Part shown: in pieces, positions 62,517 through 64,000 of the stretch | Position numbering within the stretch: position 1 is the stretch's first letter | How the letters are laid out: each line of letters begins with the position of its first letter | Assembly (NCBI RefSeq): GCF_000022065.1 | Contig: NC_011898.1 | Span: 2,844,501-2,908,500 of the forward strand | Reading direction: 5' to 3' | Length of the DNA stretch: 64,000 bases | Origin: Ruminiclostridium cellulolyticum H10 | Lineage (GTDB): Bacteria; Bacillota; Clostridia; Acetivibrionales; DSM-1351 | The notes under the pieces: generated by a model | What the model was told of the DNA's origin: nothing | What the model saw: the letters and a program-made list of their open reading frames with translations, nothing else | The model's database searches: none | Position numbers and translations under genes: made by a program

Positions 62517-63572
62517 TTACCCCATGTATCTGATAATATTGTCTGGGTCCATGGCATAAGTCATTGCATCTTCCTGACTTATGATACCTTTTTTATACAA
62601 ACTTGCCAGACTCGAGTCCATTGCCTGCATTCCGAATTTTGCACCTGTCTGAATCTGAGAATTAATCTGATATGTTTTACCCTCACGGATTAAATTTCTT
62701 ACCGCAGGAGTAGCTACCATAATTTCAATAGCGGGCACTCTTCCGAGCTTATCTTTTCTCGGAAGAAGCTGCTGCGAAATAACAGACTGAATAACCGTAG
62801 AAAGCTGAACTTTTATCTGCTGCTGCTGGTATGGGGGGAAAACATCTATTATTCTGTCAATTGTATTAGCCGCTCCGATAGTATGCAGAGTAGACAGAAC
62901 CAAGTGTCCTGTTTCGGCAGCAGTAACAGCTATAGCTATAGTTTCGGTATCTCGCATCTCTCCCACCAGAATAACATCAGGGTCTTCTCTTAAAGCCGCT
63001 CTAAGTGCAGCAGAATAGGATTGCGAATCATTTCCTATTTCTCTTTGATTAACAATGGATTTATTGTGTTTGTGAAGATACTCTATGGGATCCTCCAAAG
63101 TAAGTATATGGCAGTCCCTATTTTTGTTTATCAAATCAATAAGCAAAGCCAGAGTCGTTGACTTTCCACTTCCGGTAGGGCCGGTAACTAAAATCATTCC
63201 CTTGGTTTTCCTGCTCATATCCATAATTATATTTGGCAATCCAAGTTCCTCAATTGAAGGAATAACAAGGTTTACCATTCTTATAGCAGCACAGCAGGTA
63301 CCTCTTTGCTTGTAAACATTAACTCTGAATCTTCCCATACCTTTAAGTGCAAATGAAAGATCAAGTTCTCCTGTATCCTGATATTTCCTCCACTGTTCTT
63401 CATTGAGCATACTTCTGACAAACGTTTCAGTATCCGAGGGCATGAGTTTTTCCTCACCTATGGTAGAAAGTCTGCCGTTCTTTCTGATAGTTGGGGGAAT
63501 CCCTACTGTTAAATGTAAGTCAGAAGCACCAAATTCCAAAGTTTTTTTTAGCAAATCCTCTAATGAAAGCAT
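62517..63572 (-). CDS. pilT: Pilus retraction ATPase PilT
   Basis: About 351 residues from the ATG at 63572 (GGAG upstream; a TTG at 63584 is rejected). Walker A GPTGSGKSTT, the Asp box (LEDPIEYLHKHNKS), Walker B (DPDVILVGEMRDTET), the His box (AVTAAETGHLVLSTLHT) and the PilT C-terminal AIRNLIREGK-like segment (here AVRNLIREGKTYQINSQIQT). It is a hexameric cytoplasmic motor for pilus retraction and twitching. The 126-bp spacer before pilC is the longest in the operon. Confidence 0.93.
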   Translation of the reverse strand: MLSLEDLLKKTLEFGASDLHLTVGIPPTIRKNGRLSTIGEEKLMPSDTETFVRSMLNEEQWRKYQDTGELDLSFALKGMGRFRVNVYKQRGTCCAAIRMVNLVIPSIEELGLPNIIMDMSRKTKGMILVTGPTGSGKSTTLALLIDLINKNRDCHILTLEDPIEYLHKHNKSIVNQREIGNDSQSYSAALRAALREDPDVILVGEMRDTETIAIAVTAAETGHLVLSTLHTIGAANTIDRIIDVFPPYQQQQIKVQLSTVIQSVISQQLLPRKDKLGRVPAIEIMVATPAVRNLIREGKTYQINSQIQTGAKFGMQAMDSSLASLYKKGIISQEDAMTYAMDPDNIIRYMG

Positions 63573-63630
63573 AATAATCTCCAAAGCCTTTCTAATCTAA
63601 ACAGTATCAGATTACTAATTATGTATGAAT

Positions 63631-64000
63631 TTAATCATTTGAATATGCTATGCGGACTAATTCATCAATGGTTGTATCTCCTGCCAGCACCTTTTTTACT
63701 AAATTATCTCTTAAAGTAACCATTCCATTTTGTATAGAATAATTCCTTAACTCTACTTCCGAACACCTATTACTAATCATTTCCTTATGCTTTTTTGTAA
63801 TTGATATCAACTCATAGACTCCATGTCGTCCTCTGTACCCGGTACGATTGCACATGGGACAACCTCTCCCCTTGTATAAAACAGTCTCTTTATCGGTAAT
63901 GCCCAAGATTCTTTTCTCATCATCATTTGCTGTATATTCTATTTTACAATTATTGCAAATTTTTTTGTATAATCGCTGAGCAATAACACCAACAATCGAC
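63631..64000 (-). CDS. pilB: Pilus extension ATPase PilB, C-terminal part (5' end outside window)
   Basis: Only the last ~122 residues are inside. The frame continues to the window edge and reads VGVIAQRLYKKICNNCK, then GRGCPMCNRTGYRGRHGVYELISI. These are the PilB/GspE C-terminal tetracysteine zinc motif (CxxC..CxxC) and the following helical end (MVTLRDNLVKKVLAGDTTIDEL). An internal TTG near 63906 could be mistaken for a start but is within the domain. It is the first pilus gene visible; the operon promoter lies outside. Confidence 0.9.
   Translation of the reverse strand, partial: SIVGVIAQRLYKKICNNCKIEYTANDDEKRILGITDKETVLYKGRGCPMCNRTGYRGRHGVYELISITKKHKEMISNRCSEVELRNYSIQNGMVTLRDNLVKKVLAGDTTIDELVRIAYSND

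Noticed and set aside
1-64000. tRNA, rRNA and CRISPR arrays
   Set aside because: No cloverleaf-like or rRNA-like segments and no regularly spaced repeats were seen on either strand.

Overview
The window looks like the chromosome of a mesophilic, anaerobic, cellulosome-producing clostridium of the Ruminiclostridium (Clostridium cellulolyticum / papyrosolvens) type. This is inferred from the low G+C content, two dockerin-bearing secreted enzymes (a GH9 cellulase and a CE3-like esterase), an SLH-anchored surface protein, cobalamin-dependent enzymes and a clostridial type IV pilus locus. No species-level assignment is possible from sequence reading alone.

Region 1 (1-28.9 kb, all minus strand) is one long operon for a hybrid nonribosomal peptide / polyketide. 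It starts from a near-consensus promoter at about 28.86 kb and runs off the left edge. In transcription order it encodes a BtrH-like acyltransferase; an NRPS (C-A-PCP-E) whose specificity residues match the asparagine code at all but one position; an S12 serine peptidase fused to a SyrD/PvdE-type ABC exporter; a PEP-synthase-like phosphotransferase; a cobalamin-dependent radical SAM enzyme; an NRPS whose tyrosine-type adenylation domain is interrupted by a ~650-residue cobalamin/radical-SAM module; a KS-KR-ACP polyketide synthase; and a KS-KR-ACP-C-A... hybrid. This reads as a prodrug system of the colibactin / zwittermicin / xenocoumacin kind. An N-acyl-D-Asn cap is installed first and is removed at export by the fused peptidase-transporter. 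Embedding a B12 radical SAM enzyme inside a tyrosine A domain is the most unusual feature of the window.

Region 2 (29-36 kb) holds plant-polysaccharide and surface functions: an SLH/beta-helix protein and a GH9 cellulosomal cellulase in tandem, an OFA-type MFS transporter, and a CE3-like esterase with an N-terminal dockerin.

Region 3 (36.2-44.6 kb) is a polymorphic-toxin island: a 1.3-kaa toxin with an HH-type nuclease-like tip, its overlapping SUKH (SMI1/KNR4) immunity gene, then decayed cassettes (orphan toxin tip, a frameshifted SUKH gene, a SUKH C-terminal remnant), a rearranged IS110 transposase and an unexplained G+C-rich hairpin-dense segment. Diverged ~115-bp direct repeats lie at the two edges, one starting at the nrdJ stop codon.

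Region 4 (44.6-48.5 kb) has a class II (B12-dependent) ribonucleotide reductase with a probable NrdR box on its promoter, and a lipoprotein with a DUF4015-type glycosidase-like barrel. Region 5 (48.7-64 kb) is a type IV pilus operon read leftward: pilB (partial), pilT, pilC, pilA, pilD, pilM, a minor prepilin, pilN-like, pilO-like, a pilV-like prepilin, a PilX-like protein and a very large secreted protein with CBM3-like, PA14 and FN3 domains that may be a pilus-associated adhesin.
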